Positions 10,496 through 21,463 are shown, counted from the stretch's first letter. The stretch is DNA of 64,000 bases from Ulva prolifera (GCA_023078555.1 CM041196.1:4154001-4218000), one strand, 5' to 3'. Numbers and translations are program-made. Notes: generated from the letters alone by a model not told the origin.

Positions 10496-12844
10496 GCCCC
10501 CTCCCTGTGCGGCTGCGCGGCATCGCCCTACAGCCGGCCCCCCGCCCTTTGCGGGTGGTCGCGCGGCCGTCCATGGTTCGGACGCGGTTGGAGTATCAGC
10601 GTGGTGTGTGCACGACTGGCTGCGTGTCGTGCGCATCCGGGCGATTGTCAACAGCGCGTGTCCACCAGCGGTCTGTTCAGCGAGGGCGGGGTGTGCCCGG
10701 CCTGGAGGCAGCTCGTGCGGCGGTGCCAGAGCGTGCCGCTGGGAGTGGGGGCGCATGCCATCGTTCCAACGTGCCGCCTGCAGCACCGGCGAGGGCTGCG
10801 GTTGTGGTGCGGCGGCGGCGGCGGCGGAATGCAGCGCGAGGCGGCGGCAGGCAGCCGCTGAAGTGGCCATCAGCTGGGGCAACGTGTGCGGCTGGTGCAC
10901 AGATGGAGGTGAGGGCGGTGGCAATGCGGCAGAGGACAGGGCGCCGTGGGGGGGGTGGCTGGCGGCGCGGGGGCGCATGCATCAGGGAGTGCATCAGGGG
11001 CGGCCGTGGTTGAGCACCCCGGCGTTGATGCCGGGTGATTTGCATGCACAGGCAGCTGTCCTGTTTGGACGAAGTTTTGGTGAAGGCAGGCAGTGATGGA
11101 GTGATTTGAGTCCACTAGCGGCACTCTTGCGTGGTGATTGTGGCTGTGGTGGCCTGCCGCGCCGGCACAGTGCATGCGGCGGCCGTGCAGGCTTCCGCGC
11201 GGCGGTCCATCCACGTGTTCCAGGTGTAAAGCATTGTGTTGCCGAATGACAGATAAACGATAGACGAGTCAGCTGGGAGTCAACTGGATCTGCTTTCGTT
11301 CGTGGTTTGTGGCTGGATGCATGCGGCGGTGTAGGCCACGGCGGTGCCATCGGAGCATGGGCACCAGCGCGGCAGGTTCTGGCCCCCTGCTGCCACACCC
11401 GCAGTCTCTGCTTGCTTCAGCGTGGACGACACAGCCGCCAAGGCGACCGCGCAGCCGGCGTGGTCACCGCGGCCCGTGGCTGCAGCAGCGGTCCGCAGCT
11501 GCCGAGTGCAGCGCGCGCGCTCACAAACTCCCCCCGAAACAGGCGACGCGGCGACGTGGCCGCGGCGGTCGGTCATGCCGTGGACGTGCTGTGCTGCGTG
11601 CTGTGCGGCGTGCAGCAGTGCGCAGCATGGACGCAGCGCGTGTGTGCAGGTCGGTGCCGCCGGGGGCGCTGGTACTGCAGCTGTCTGTGTGTCGGAGGTC
11701 CAGTGAATGGTATGGTGCACGTGCGGGATGCGATGTGTGAGTCTAGGCGGCGGTGCCGCTGGTTCGAGTGCGTCGCGGTGATGCAGTGGCGGCCCTCAGC
11801 TACAGCACCGCAAGGCCGCTGCTGCTGCCGGGATATGTATCCGGTGGACATGAAGCGGGTTCCGGCAACGAGGCAGCTTGCGTAGCGGACGGCCGCACCG
11901 TCTTGGCGGCCTGGTGGGTACTGCTTGTGAGGGAACACCGATGCATTCAGGCTAGTGTTGCTTGTGCGTGTGCTGCATGTGGTGAAATGTCCCGAGATGC
12001 TGTTACGCCTGCTTTCCTGTGCGGTCTGGCATACAAGTCCTCTGCAGGGCAGAGAGGATTGTGTGACAGATGAACGATGTGCAAGATGTGTTGTACGTGC
12101 CAACTGCTCTTCAGGTTGCGGTGTGTGCCACTGGCGCTGTCATGATGCAAAGAATCATACGCTTTTCGCACATGACTGTGTAGTTTTGTTGATGACATTG
12201 ACCACTCCAGGAAACGAGAACCAGTTGACCTGGGCCTGAGCGTGCTGCGTGCTGCGTGCTGCGTGCTGCGTGCTTGCACATCCTCCATGCACAGTGCACT
12301 GCAATAGCCATATCTCCAGATAAAATGTGAAGTAGGTTGGTCTAGGCGTTGCTGATGCTAGTTGACCGTGTGGCACCCTGCCACGTGATGTCAACGATCT
12401 TGAGGCACAAGTGCTGTACGTATGGATGATGTTGGTAGCAAGATGAGTGTGTGGGTGTGTGTGGCTGATCGTATAGCTGCTGTACTCTCTGCACGGACGG
12501 AGCACGCTCCGATGGGTGTGAGAATAGAGTTGTGGAAGCCCGCTGAAGGCAACGTGACAGTTGTTTACGCAGACACCCTTGCATGCGCATTGGCTGTGGC
12601 ATCTTTATGCAGTAGACTGGAAGGCTGTGCAGGTGGCCTGCCTGCAAACAACATCGATTCGTGGATGCGTAGCCACTTGCGACGTCACAAAAGCTGCTGT
12701 TGAAGCTTTGAAGAGCGGCAGGAATGCCTGTTGCCAGGGTGCTGGGGCAACGCTTGTTTCGGAATGTCGTTCAAAGGACAGCCGTCGCGGCGCTCTCAGG
12801 GCCTGGGTTGTGGCCACACGTTGAGCGTGGGGCCCACGTGTGAG
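10496..12844. other. no gene recognised
   Basis: A 2.3-kb GC-rich tract. Overlapping long frames on both strands are low in complexity (Arg, Ala, Cys) and look like shadows of base composition. Upstream exons of the gene ending at 13258 may be here, for example around 12500-12640, but none has clear splice support. Confidence 0.4.
12241..12275. repeat. 7-bp tandem repeat, five units
   Basis: CGTGCTG repeated five times, the last unit imperfect. Confidence 0.95.
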
Positions 12845-13258
12845 GAGTCCGCGTGGCTCAGCTCAAGGGTTTCCCGCACCCGGCCTGTTCCTGGTATGCG
12901 ACGAACGGGTATGTATATCGCATATTTGGAGCAGTGTCCACGCAAGTCTAACAAATCCACAGCTATCCTTCCTCCCGTTGCCGCCTCGTCACAGGAGCCA
13001 TCTGGACCACGTTTTGTCGCAAAGATCTTGCCGCTCTTTGATTTGCAGAAGGAAACAGTAAAATGCAGAGTATCCGGACCGGTACGCTTACAAAGAAAAT
13101 GATGTTGCACTGTTATGCGCTGCACGCTGCAGGCCATCGACGCTCGAGAGTCCTTGGTTCGGCGTTGTCGAGCACACTTGCGCCTGGAGTGGCTGTCCAC
13201 GGCGAGAGACCCTAGTCGAGTAACTGTGGCAGTCCATGTGTTCAATGATTCAACGTGA
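12845..13258 (+). CDS. 3' end of an unrecognised gene
   Basis: Three exons, about 12845-12945, 12995-13081 and 13133-13258, join in phase 0. The first intron is only 49 nt and pyrimidine-rich; the second starts GTACGC and ends CTGCAG. The encoded C-terminus contains NGYVYRIFGAVSTQ, then GPRFVAKILPLFDLQKETVK, then an Arg-rich helix and a beta-like end at NDST-stop. Codon choice and phase support coding, but I do not recognise the family and cannot trace the 5' part. It lies about 300 bp upstream of PSB28 on the same strand. Confidence 0.42.
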
Positions 13259-13562
13259 TCGCCTAGGCACACCATTGTGCAACTTAGTGCGACCGTGTCG
13301 CTTGTCACTGCCCGCTCTAGCTGCTCGTGAACTGCTGAGCATCTCAACACCAGGAGCGTAAAAAGTCTTTATACTGTTCAACAGCTTCGAGGCTCTGTTT
13401 TGACAGTGCTTTCTCGGTTTGACTGCATGCCTCCGTCGCACCGCGCTGGTGTCGCAGCTTGACGGATTGTCTAGATGTCCGCCAAGCTCAAGGGATACGC
13501 AAGAGGCAGGGCAGACCCGTAGACAGCAGCATGCACACGAAGTCATTGACTGGAGGACTTTT

Positions 13563-14301
13563 ATGGATTGTACAGGTTCGAGGGCTTTCCAGCCCGCCCT
13601 CGCAAGACGTCAAGCGCCAGCAGCCAGGCGCTGTGATTGTGAAGCCGAGATGCAATTCATCAAGGGCCTTCCCGAACCTTGTGTCCCGGACATTGGCCTG
13701 ACACGCTCAAAGGACGGATCCAACGGAGTGGGTGCGCTCCAGATAGTGACAGGGTGTACATCCATGTGCTACGGACTACACCTGCCTGTGCACGCTCGAG
13801 CCTGCTATGAGCTCTCGCAACGCATGCCATCTGTCAGCTGTAAACATGCTTCCATATCAAATGATGTGCCCGTCTGACTGGTGCCGCAAACGCGTGCAGC
13901 TTCCTTCGTCTTCGAAGGACCATCCGTTTTCGAGGCGGACAACGCTCTAGGAGAGATTACAGGACTCTACATGGTCGACGAGGAGGGCGAACTGGCGTCG
14001 GTGGATGTTAACGCAGTGTTTGTGAACGGGAAGCCCTCAAAGATCGAGTGCAAGTATGTCTCTCTGTACACGTCCCTGGGTTGCGGTCAGTCTCCGTGAT
14101 TGACATGAGAAGTTCTCTAGCGGCAGGTTCACTACATTTACTGAAAACTCTTCATTCTGCAGGTATGTCATGCGCTCCAGCATGGAATGGGACCGTTTCA
14201 TGCGGTTCATGGAGAGGTACGCAGAGGAGAACCAGCTCGGCTTCGAAGGGTGCGCCTCCTACTGCATACACCACCACGCAAAAAGCCGAGTCTGCCCGTG
14301 A
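13563..14301 (+). CDS. PSB28: photosystem II assembly factor Psb28
   Basis: Psb28 binds photosystem II intermediates (near CP47) during assembly in the thylakoid. Exons 13563-13731, 13900-14053 and 14163-14301 join in phases 1 and 2. The mature region starts [20 protein letters not shown] and continues through [38 protein letters not shown] and [20 protein letters not shown], the diagnostic order of the family. About 28 residues rich in Ala, Arg and Ser precede it and would be a plastid transit peptide. The start at 13563 is the nearest ATG, though an acceptor ending TACAG just downstream (near 13575) would place the start in an earlier exon. After the conserved GFE, the frame continues into a His/Cys-rich tail of about 19 residues, unless a donor GTGCGC at 14250 is used. 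Confidence 0.94.
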
Positions 14302-15023
14302 GAATATCCACGTCAATAAATAGAATTTGTACGCTATACAAATCGAACAGGTGTCAGCGGCTGCACTGCCACTGCTGCTTCGCTGTCCTACCCAATGTCC
14401 TGGTAGAACGTGATCTGCACTATCGTCGTCCGCTCTAGCCAAGGAGATCGTTGACCGTACAACATCTATATGGTGCAGTGACACACTGTCAAGCTCAATG
14501 CCCATCCCGCCGTTGACACTCCAATGGTGCTCGCATTGACACACGAACAGTGCCCCCCAGAAGCTGTACTCGAACCTACAGTGCTGTGCAGGAAGTAAGC
14601 AACTGACCAGTTGCAGTCCGGAGACCTGCACAGCATCTTCTCCCACATGCTGGCGCACCATCTGGACTACGGACATGCTCACTGGCCCACCATCATTTGT
14701 AGCGGGCCAGCAACAGCACACTGCTGATTTGGATCGCACCGATCCGTAATCACATGGCACACGAAGCGCATCATTGAGGATGGTTTCGGATAATCTCGCA
14801 TGTTGGCAGTCTCTGCTGCTGCGGTGTGGCGCAGGCTGCGCTGGTCCTATCAGATGCTGTATCCCGGGCCCATCAGCAACAATGCACAGCAACACAGCGG
14901 CAGCTGCTGCGAGCGCCTGTGGAGCTCTAGGAGAACCTGTCAATGAACCCGTGATTCTGGAGTGGGCGTAGATGTATCATTCTGATATACAGATAGCACT
15001 CAGTTTGGAGTTAGTAAAGCATG
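14302..15023. other. intergenic, no gene recognised
   Basis: 3' flank of PSB28 up to the retrotransposon target site. An AATAAA word at 14315-14320, 13 nt past the stop codon, could be a polyadenylation signal. Confidence 0.5.
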
Positions 15024-15028
15024 CAACG

Positions 15029-15231
15029 TGATGCCATTTCGCTGCAGCTGCACTGTACCTCGTTATCTCGAGTACTGCAGCGCTGCGGGCCGCTGCCAGG
15101 GTGGCACAGCTGACACTGTTCTGAACACAATAGGTACATAAGGCAAGACGCCACGGTTTACCTGCGGATTTTGACTCAGTATTCTAATCGTTATCTCGTG
15201 TAAACATTACTATCTATCCTCAACGGCTTCA
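15029..15231 (+). repeat. 5' LTR
   Basis: 203 bp, TG...CA, read as identical to 20673-20875. Preceded by the CAACG target duplication. Confidence 0.97.
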
Positions 15232-16090
15232 GTTGGTATCGGTGAAGTTTCACTTTGATCGCGTGCACTATGCCCCACGGGGTTAAAGGTTTGAACCCGA
15301 TGCTTCACATGCACGCGTATCATGATAGTTTTGTTGCTACTATCGACAACATTTCTGAGTCAATTTACGATCCCCAATCGGAGTGTCTCGGGTTGCTTGT
15401 GTTGGGCTCCCGTGACGCCGCCCGTATAGTGTTGCTATGTGCACGAGTGTTAGTTTTTGTGGACGAATTCTCGAATTGCCGTGATTTTTCGTCTGCGATT
15501 AACTTCTGTCGACACGTAAGTTATACGTTAGGAAGGCGCAAAGTCTTGAATGTCGGCGCCGGATTGCTCCGGGCCTTTGTTCACGTGTGGGCGAGTGCTC
15601 CGCACCCCACATAGAGCACGCTCGTCACATACAAATGCTGATTTTCTGAGCAGCCCCGCACACACGGGCTTGTTCCATACTGGCTCATCGCTAGTATCAT
15701 GAATTTTGGTCGTTTGGAAGCTATTTTCGATTGTCTACTCGCTAGAGCCGTACGTTGGGCGCTAGCTACGCCCCCTCGGCACGCCTCATCTAGCTTTTCC
15801 TATTTGTCGGCGGCCACCGACAATTCTAGGACCGTAGTAGGTCCTTTGGTAGCCCTTTAGGGTCCCACAGGGGTCCTTCGAATATTCCGCGTCGCGAGTT
15901 TTCGCGATTGCGATCTTGAATGCATGTGCACAAGCACTACCCCAAGCACGCATGCGCCCCATTTCAAAAGCGCGTGCTCGAGGCAACATGCAATATGACG
16001 GTCTCTTTGATCTTCGAATTCGGTCGTGCTACTCGTGCTGGTAGCCATCGTCCACCTCGTGTTCATTTATACGTCGACCCGGAACTAGAT
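15232..16090 (+). other. retrotransposon leader
   Basis: About 860 nt between the 5' LTR and the gag ATG. The PBS at 15234-15249 starts TGGTATC, as expected for priming by initiator-Met tRNA (the plant PBS is TGGTATCAGAG), but this tRNA's 3' end is not known here. An open frame at 15255-15614 has no recognisable domain and is probably not a gene. Confidence 0.7.
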
Positions 16091-16930
16091 ATGTCCCAAA
16101 ACCAACCCACCGGTTCCGGATCTCAAGGACAAGGTAATCCACCATCATCCCACAATGTTCCTTCTACTAGTACGACGACAGGTGCAACTTTGAACCAGTT
16201 ATTGCCAAAAGGTACTCTCTCTTTGCCCGAGTTTACTGGTACGCCTGAAACTCGTGTGCATGCATCGCACTTCTTGGCACGCGTCGAACGAGTTTTCGCA
16301 TTGGAACGTTCACTTCCCGAGTATGCCAAGCTAGTTGCTGTGCAAAGTTGCTTTCCGCTGAGTTCGCCAGCATCCACGTGGTATCAGCTCAAATTTCATG
16401 AGTTCTCGACGCTAGATGATTTTGTCGAAGCTTTTAAGAAGCGTTTCGGTGCCTCGGACATTGACACATCGTATTTGCGTCGCCAGTTTCGCCGCTTCCG
16501 TCAACATGACGGAGATACAGTGAACAAGTATTATACAGCGTTATTACAGTTGTCGTCGCAAATTGCGTTGAACGGTACTGGTCTGTCCGACAGCGACATC
16601 GTGGACCAATTTGTCCACGGTCTCAAACCGGCATTGTCCGACTTGGTTTTTCACGAGCAGATCCGTGCTGGTCGCGCATACACGCTTGATGAAATTGTTA
16701 AAATTGCTGAAGACATTGAGCGCAGCGAACGTCTGAAGAATCGAAAGATTCCTGCCGGTGCTCCCGGTAAGAACGTGGCCCCGCAAGCCAATGCATTGCA
16801 AAAAACTGGCAAGTACTGTGCATACCACAAGAGCACATCGCATAACACTGACGATTGCAAGCGAGTGATTCAGTTGAAGAAAGAGGGTAAGTGGCGTGGG
16901 AAGCCAGTTGAAAAAGCCCAAGCGAATTAA
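16091..16930 (+). CDS. gag: Gag polyprotein of the gypsy element
   Basis: 279 residues from the ATG at 16091. The frame is open further upstream, but the N-terminal part there lacks Gag features. A Ser/Thr/Gln-rich start precedes a retrotransposon Gag core containing FTGTPETRVHASHFLARVER, a Trp-Tyr step (TWYQLKFHEF) and a QFVHGLKPAL region. The end carries a zinc-knuckle variant, CAYHKSTSHNTDDC (C-x2-H-x4-H-x4-C), in which His replaces the second Cys, as in many plant gypsy elements. It forms the particle that packages element RNA. The stop lies 8 nt before the pol ATG and one reading frame away. Confidence 0.95.
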   Translation: MSQNQPTGSGSQGQGNPPSSHNVPSTSTTTGATLNQLLPKGTLSLPEFTGTPETRVHASHFLARVERVFALERSLPEYAKLVAVQSCFPLSSPASTWYQLKFHEFSTLDDFVEAFKKRFGASDIDTSYLRRQFRRFRQHDGDTVNKYYTALLQLSSQIALNGTGLSDSDIVDQFVHGLKPALSDLVFHEQIRAGRAYTLDEIVKIAEDIERSERLKNRKIPAGAPGKNVAPQANALQKTGKYCAYHKSTSHNTDDCKRVIQLKKEGKWRGKPVEKAQAN

Positions 16931-16938
16931 CTTTCGCT

Positions 16939-19900
16939 ATGCCCGGGCGAGTTGTTTTCGAGGCTCGGAAACAACCGTCCCCCGAACTCGAACACGAGTT
17001 CGCGCCCCTTGAGGGTGCCTACGGTGATGATGATCTCGTCTATGACGTGTCTGAATTGCCCTCGAGTGATGCTAAGCACACTCCAGCCCGTCTCTCTAGA
17101 GACTGTGGCTCGAAGCCTCCCGTTTGGGACGCGAAGCCTTCGGGCGCTCATGGCCGCAAGGCTATGCTCAGCAGAAAGGAGAAATCCACTGCTTCAGAGC
17201 TTGGTGATATCACCATTTGCTCTTTGCCTTTAGGCAAGAGGTCTATGACCTTCGAAGGGCAAGCACTCCATGAGTATTGCCTCTTCCTGGCCGACACCGG
17301 CGCGTCACACTCTTTCATTTCGAAAGAATTCTGTGACACAAGAGGAATTCGCTTTCGCGAATATGCCTCTTCGGCCAAGCTGGCCAATGGCTCGTCCACG
17401 CCGATTATCGGACAGGTTCACTCCATGTGGGTGCAGCTTGGGCCGTTTCGAGCGAAACACCATTTCTTGGTTGTGGACATGCCACAGTTTCATGCCATAC
17501 TCGGCATGGATTTCATGGATGCGCACCATGCGGTGCTAGCTCCACACGCACGTACTATGCGCCTTAATTACAATGGCAGCACTGTCGTGCTTCACGCACA
17601 CTCTGAGGATTCTGTCCCAGAATTCGAGTCCGATTTCATTGAACTCTGTACGTTTCAACAGTTTGCGGCAGACGTGAAACATCTGCCAGCTGAGCAAGTG
17701 CAGCATGCGTTCATGGCCTGTGTAACGCCTGAACTGCGCGCTGTCACAGCGGATCAAGCTCCTGGAGCTGACGATCCGGAGATGCGCAAACTACTTGACG
17801 AGTTCAAGGACGTCTTGGTGCCTCAGATTCCAGGCGGTCTGCCACCTGTGCGGACCGCTGCAGATGGGTCCATAATCGAACACACGATTGAAACCGCGCC
17901 GGACGTTACGCCTTCGTCGCGTCCTCCATTGCCGTTTACGGCTGAGGAACATGCGATAATTAAGCAGTACATTGCTGATTTCATCGCGAAAGGCTGGATC
18001 AAGCCATCCCTGTCACCATGGGCTGCGCCCGTGCTGTTTGTGCCTAAGAAGCCTGATCCAGTTACAGGCAAACGTTCCTGGCGTATGGTCATTTCGTACG
18101 TCAAATTGAATTCGAAAACACTCAACAGGATTGCGTACCGGTTGCCGCGTACTGCAGACCTGCTCACACGCATGTCTGGTGCATGTTACTTCAGCAAGCT
18201 GGACTTGCTCGACGGGTACTATCAAATCCGAATGAAAAAGGAGGATATACCTAAGACTGCGTTCACCACGCCGTATGGGAACTTCGAGTTCCTTGTCATG
18301 CCTATGGGCTTGTGCGGTGCAGCGTCAACGTTCCAGTTTCTGATGGACGATGCGTTCAGGTATAATGTACGGCTGCCTTCGGGCCAGTATTTGTCCTTCT
18401 TGCATTTCATCGCAATCTATCTTGACGATGTTTGCATATTCAGTCGCTCTCGTGAAGAGCATCTGATGCACATTCGCGCTGTTTTACAACGGCTGCGTGA
18501 ACGGCAACTGTACGTTAAGCCGTCCAAGTGCATGTGGCTGCAGACTACGATCGATTTTCTCGGTCACGTTGTCAGCGCCGATGGCGTGGCCATCGACCCT
18601 CTCCGGGGGGAGGCACTACAGCGTTGGCCTGAGCCAAACAATGTGTCTGAAGTGCGCTCTCTGCTCGGGACCTTCGGGTTCTGGCGAGCGTACATCAAGA
18701 ACTACGCAGATGTTGCTGCTCCTCTCACAGAGCTCACTAGTAAGAGCACTCCATGGCGTTGGGGCGACCGCGAGCAAGCTGCCTTGTGCAAGCTCAAGCA
18801 AGCAGTCCTCGACGCACCAGTGCTAATGCACCCAGACACATCGAAACCTTTCTTTGTTGTCACAGATGCATCTAATTATGCAGTTGGTGCATCCCTCGAA
18901 CAGGAGCCTGTTCCAGAGCAAAGACGTCCCATAACGTTCTTCTCACACAGCCTCAACCACGCTGCACGAAATTATCCTGTGCACGAGCGAGAGCTCCTCG
19001 CTATCGTGTTGGCACTACGTGTCTGGCGACACTTTCTATACGGATCTGAGTTCAAAGTCATTTGTCAGACTGATCACAGGCCGCTGCAACATTTCATGAC
19101 ACAGGCGTCGCTTTCAGCGCGTCAGGTCCGTTGGCAGCAGTTCCTGTCCGAGTTCAACCTCACTGTCAAGTACATTCCGGGTGACTCGAATGACTTCGCT
19201 GACGGTCTGTCACGTCGACCAGATCTTAAGCTAATGATTATCGGTGCAGTCGCGCCATACGACAACTGGCTCAGTCGCATTCAGACTGCAGTCAAGCAGA
19301 ACAGAGAGTCCTACAGGCTCTATAAACGAGTGCTGCAAGGCCCAGTGCACGTCTCGAAGACCTCGCATTACGCGCTACACAACGGTGTATTGTACTACGT
19401 CCGTGACAAGGTGCATGCGGTGTACGTGCCTGACCAAGGCCTGCTGCGTCGTGCGTTGCTGTCGGAGTATCACGACTCCCCATTGGCCGGACATTTCGGT
19501 TGGGAGAAGTGTTATCATGCTATTTCGCAGCATTATTATTGGCAGTCTATGCGCCAAGACATGAAAGACTACGTCTTGCGGTGCACGAAATGTCAATTGA
19601 ACAAGCCTACAGTTCAGCCGAAGCCTCCGCTTCATCCGCTGGAGGTACCGAAAGGACCTTTCCATACAATCACACTCGATTGGTTGAAAGGACTTCCTAC
19701 GACTGCTGAAGGTTACGATTCTGTACTGAATATCGTCGACAAATTCAGTAAATGGGCTATCATTGTCCCGATTGCTACGCATTCGACCACTAAAGACACA
19801 ATCCGCATCCTGTGGGAGCGAGTCTTTAGCTGGGTTGGCCTACCTGAAGTGATCATTGGTGATCGCGACACCAGACTGACTGCGTCGATGATGCAAGCTC

Positions 19901-20283
19901 TCAAGAGCTTCCTTCGAGTCGAATTACGACTCTCCTCTGGGTACCACCCTCAGACCGATGGTCAAACGGAACAATTCCATCGCGTGTTTCTCACGTCATT
20001 GCGTTCATACGTGAACCAGTATCAGACTGATTGGGAACGCAGAGTCCCAGCATTTCTGTTCGCATATCACAACACTGTACATTCTGCTACAGGATATACG
20101 CCTCACAGACTACTGTTTGGCTGGTGTCCTCGTGATTTGCGTGCACCTCTCACTGGTTTGACGCAATCGCCTCACATTGATGTCGAAGTGTGGCTACACG
20201 AGCGCGTTGACGAATTCGCCAAAGTACACCTCACACTCGAGGATGCACGACAAGATCCTAGATCGCAAACGAGCTGCTGGTAG
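16939..20283 (+). CDS. pol: Pol polyprotein (PR-RT-RNase H-IN) of the gypsy element
   Basis: 1114 residues. The aspartic protease motif DTGASHSF lies near residue 119. Reverse transcriptase runs from about residue 330, with KLDLLDGYYQI holding the first catalytic Asp and YLDD at about 494-497. RNase H carries TDASNYAVGASLEQE. The integrase has a His/Cys zinc region ending RCTKCQ and a DDE core whose parts I read in TLDWLKGLP, GDRDTRLTA and TDGQTEQ. All catalytic residues I looked for are present. The frame stops abruptly at 20283, after DARQ, where gypsy integrases normally continue into a DRKR block and a C-terminal DNA-binding region. That block resumes in the +1 frame (next entry). No introns. 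Confidence 0.95.
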   Translation: MPGRVVFEARKQPSPELEHEFAPLEGAYGDDDLVYDVSELPSSDAKHTPARLSRDCGSKPPVWDAKPSGAHGRKAMLSRKEKSTASELGDITICSLPLGKRSMTFEGQALHEYCLFLADTGASHSFISKEFCDTRGIRFREYASSAKLANGSSTPIIGQVHSMWVQLGPFRAKHHFLVVDMPQFHAILGMDFMDAHHAVLAPHARTMRLNYNGSTVVLHAHSEDSVPEFESDFIELCTFQQFAADVKHLPAEQVQHAFMACVTPELRAVTADQAPGADDPEMRKLLDEFKDVLVPQIPGGLPPVRTAADGSIIEHTIETAPDVTPSSRPPLPFTAEEHAIIKQYIADFIAKGWIKPSLSPWAAPVLFVPKKPDPVTGKRSWRMVISYVKLNSKTLNRIAYRLPRTADLLTRMSGACYFSKLDLLDGYYQIRMKKEDIPKTAFTTPYGNFEFLVMPMGLCGAASTFQFLMDDAFRYNVRLPSGQYLSFLHFIAIYLDDVCIFSRSREEHLMHIRAVLQRLRERQLYVKPSKCMWLQTTIDFLGHVVSADGVAIDPLRGEALQRWPEPNNVSEVRSLLGTFGFWRAYIKNYADVAAPLTELTSKSTPWRWGDREQAALCKLKQAVLDAPVLMHPDTSKPFFVVTDASNYAVGASLEQEPVPEQRRPITFFSHSLNHAARNYPVHERELLAIVLALRVWRHFLYGSEFKVICQTDHRPLQHFMTQASLSARQVRWQQFLSEFNLTVKYIPGDSNDFADGLSRRPDLKLMIIGAVAPYDNWLSRIQTAVKQNRESYRLYKRVLQGPVHVSKTSHYALHNGVLYYVRDKVHAVYVPDQGLLRRALLSEYHDSPLAGHFGWEKCYHAISQHYYWQSMRQDMKDYVLRCTKCQLNKPTVQPKPPLHPLEVPKGPFHTITLDWLKGLPTTAEGYDSVLNIVDKFSKWAIIVPIATHSTTKDTIRILWERVFSWVGLPEVIIGDRDTRLTASMMQALKSFLRVELRLSSGYHPQTDGQTEQFHRVFLTSLRSYVNQYQTDWERRVPAFLFAYHNTVHSATGYTPHRLLFGWCPRDLRAPLTGLTQSPHIDVEVWLHERVDEFAKVHLTLEDARQDPRSQTSCW

Positions 20284-20593
20284 AGCTCCATCACGTCTAT
20301 CATCCTTACTGGACATCCCTGCGGAGTACTTCGTGGTGAGGCATGATGGCGGAGTTGAGTGGCTTCATCAGAGCAAGCTGCAAGAGCCAGAAGAAAGGAA
20401 GTTGTTGAAGTTGTTTGAGAGGAAATTCAAGCGCACAGAGAAGTTGAAGTGTGCGTCAGTCAAGAGCTACGGCTCATCAATAATCGAAGAAGTTGAAGTC
20501 GATGAAGACTACGGAAGTGACGATGAGGTGGATGTAGTTTGGGAAAACGCCCTGCATGATTATTTCGGCCCTGATCGAGAAGGCCTGAGCTGA
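20243..20593 (+). pseudogene. displaced integrase C-terminal segment of the gypsy element
   Basis: The +1 frame overlapping the end of pol carries KILDRKRAA, the usual sequel to the integrase core, then about 100 charged residues ending at 20593. The usual region between DRKR and the tail (a VGD-type motif and the GPF segment) is not visible, so this part looks deleted as well as frameshifted. A programmed frameshift is less likely, since I see no slippery heptamer, but it is not excluded. Confidence 0.6.
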
Positions 20594-20660
20594 GCTTTGT
20601 CTGCTCTGCTGTTGTTTTGATTTTGATTGTGTGCTATCTTCTCCTGTGCAGCATACAGCT

Positions 20661-20671
20661 AGAGGGGAGGA
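20661..20671 (+). other. polypurine tract
   Basis: AGAGGGGAGGA, one base before the 3' LTR; plus-strand priming site of the element. Confidence 0.85.
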
Positions 20672-20672
20672 C

Positions 20673-20875
20673 TGATGCCATTTCGCTGCAGCTGCACTGT
20701 ACCTCGTTATCTCGAGTACTGCAGCGCTGCGGGCCGCTGCCAGGGTGGCACAGCTGACACTGTTCTGAACACAATAGGTACATAAGGCAAGACGCCACGG
20801 TTTACCTGCGGATTTTGACTCAGTATTCTAATCGTTATCTCGTGTAAACATTACTATCTATCCTCAACGGCTTCA
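20673..20875 (+). repeat. 3' LTR
   Basis: 203 bp, same sequence as 15029-15231, followed by the CAACG duplication at 20876-20880. Confidence 0.97.
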
Positions 20876-20880
20876 CAACG

Positions 20881-21463
20881 CCTGCCTCGGATCCACATGC
20901 ACTGTTCAGGTTGCTTGATTCTGTCGGTTCGGCGAGATGCTATGCTGTCATCTATGCATAGGTGTCGAGTCTCGAGCACTTTCAGACCATTGATGACAGT
21001 AAAATATGTTCAGTGTGTCAGTTGTTGTAGAACAACTCAGGGCATACTGCGTTTGAAGCATGATGTACTCACACGATGCACGCGAGAGTGATATGTGCAC
21101 CTGGGAATGATGAAAGCTGCATGCAATGCGCACACATGATTGCCAGTATGATGTCATCCTGCTGAAAACTGTCTCTTGTCGTATGGTGTGCAGACACGGA
21201 GGTTGCTCCAGCAACACAGTCGAATATTTCATCAGCATAATGCTCTGCAGCTACGTGGGGCGATTGATAAATGCTGTGCATGGCAGCCTTTCAGGGAAAC
21301 TGCATCATCTTTACACCCAAAACAAAAAAAAACGCTTCCGAATCCCGTAATTCTTTACTACGCGACATTAGCCTTGCCACGGTCACAGGGTGGCCATGCA
21401 CAATGACGCCCTGAACATCAAGCACCATGCCCAGGCGGAACACCCGAGGAGCAAGCGCATTGG
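20881..21463. other. intergenic, no gene recognised
   Basis: Between the retrotransposon and the stop codon of YLMG. Short unsupported frames only; the AAAACAAAAAAAAACG run near 21321 may belong to the YLMG 3' region. Confidence 0.5.

Larger units (their letters stand above)
15029..20875 (+). mobile_element. Ty3/gypsy LTR retrotransposon, full length
   Basis: 5.85-kb element with two 203-bp LTRs that I read as identical, starting TG and ending CA, flanked by CAACG target duplications at 15024-15028 and 20876-20880. A primer-binding site (15234-15249, TGGTATCGGTGAAGTT) follows the 5' LTR, and a polypurine tract (20661-20671, AGAGGGGAGGA) precedes the 3' LTR. Inside are gag and pol, with pol in the order protease, reverse transcriptase, RNase H, integrase, which is the Ty3/gypsy order. 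Identical LTRs mean recent insertion. Its base use is less GC-rich than the host exons around it. Confidence 0.97.

Noticed and set aside
10068-11096. Long overlapping frames at 10.0-11.1 kb as genes
   Set aside because: All three plus frames and the minus strand are open through the same GC-rich DNA, and only the cyclohydrolase frame shows conserved residues.
15255-15614. Extra gene in the retrotransposon leader
   Set aside because: No domain, and such leaders in gypsy elements are normally untranslated.
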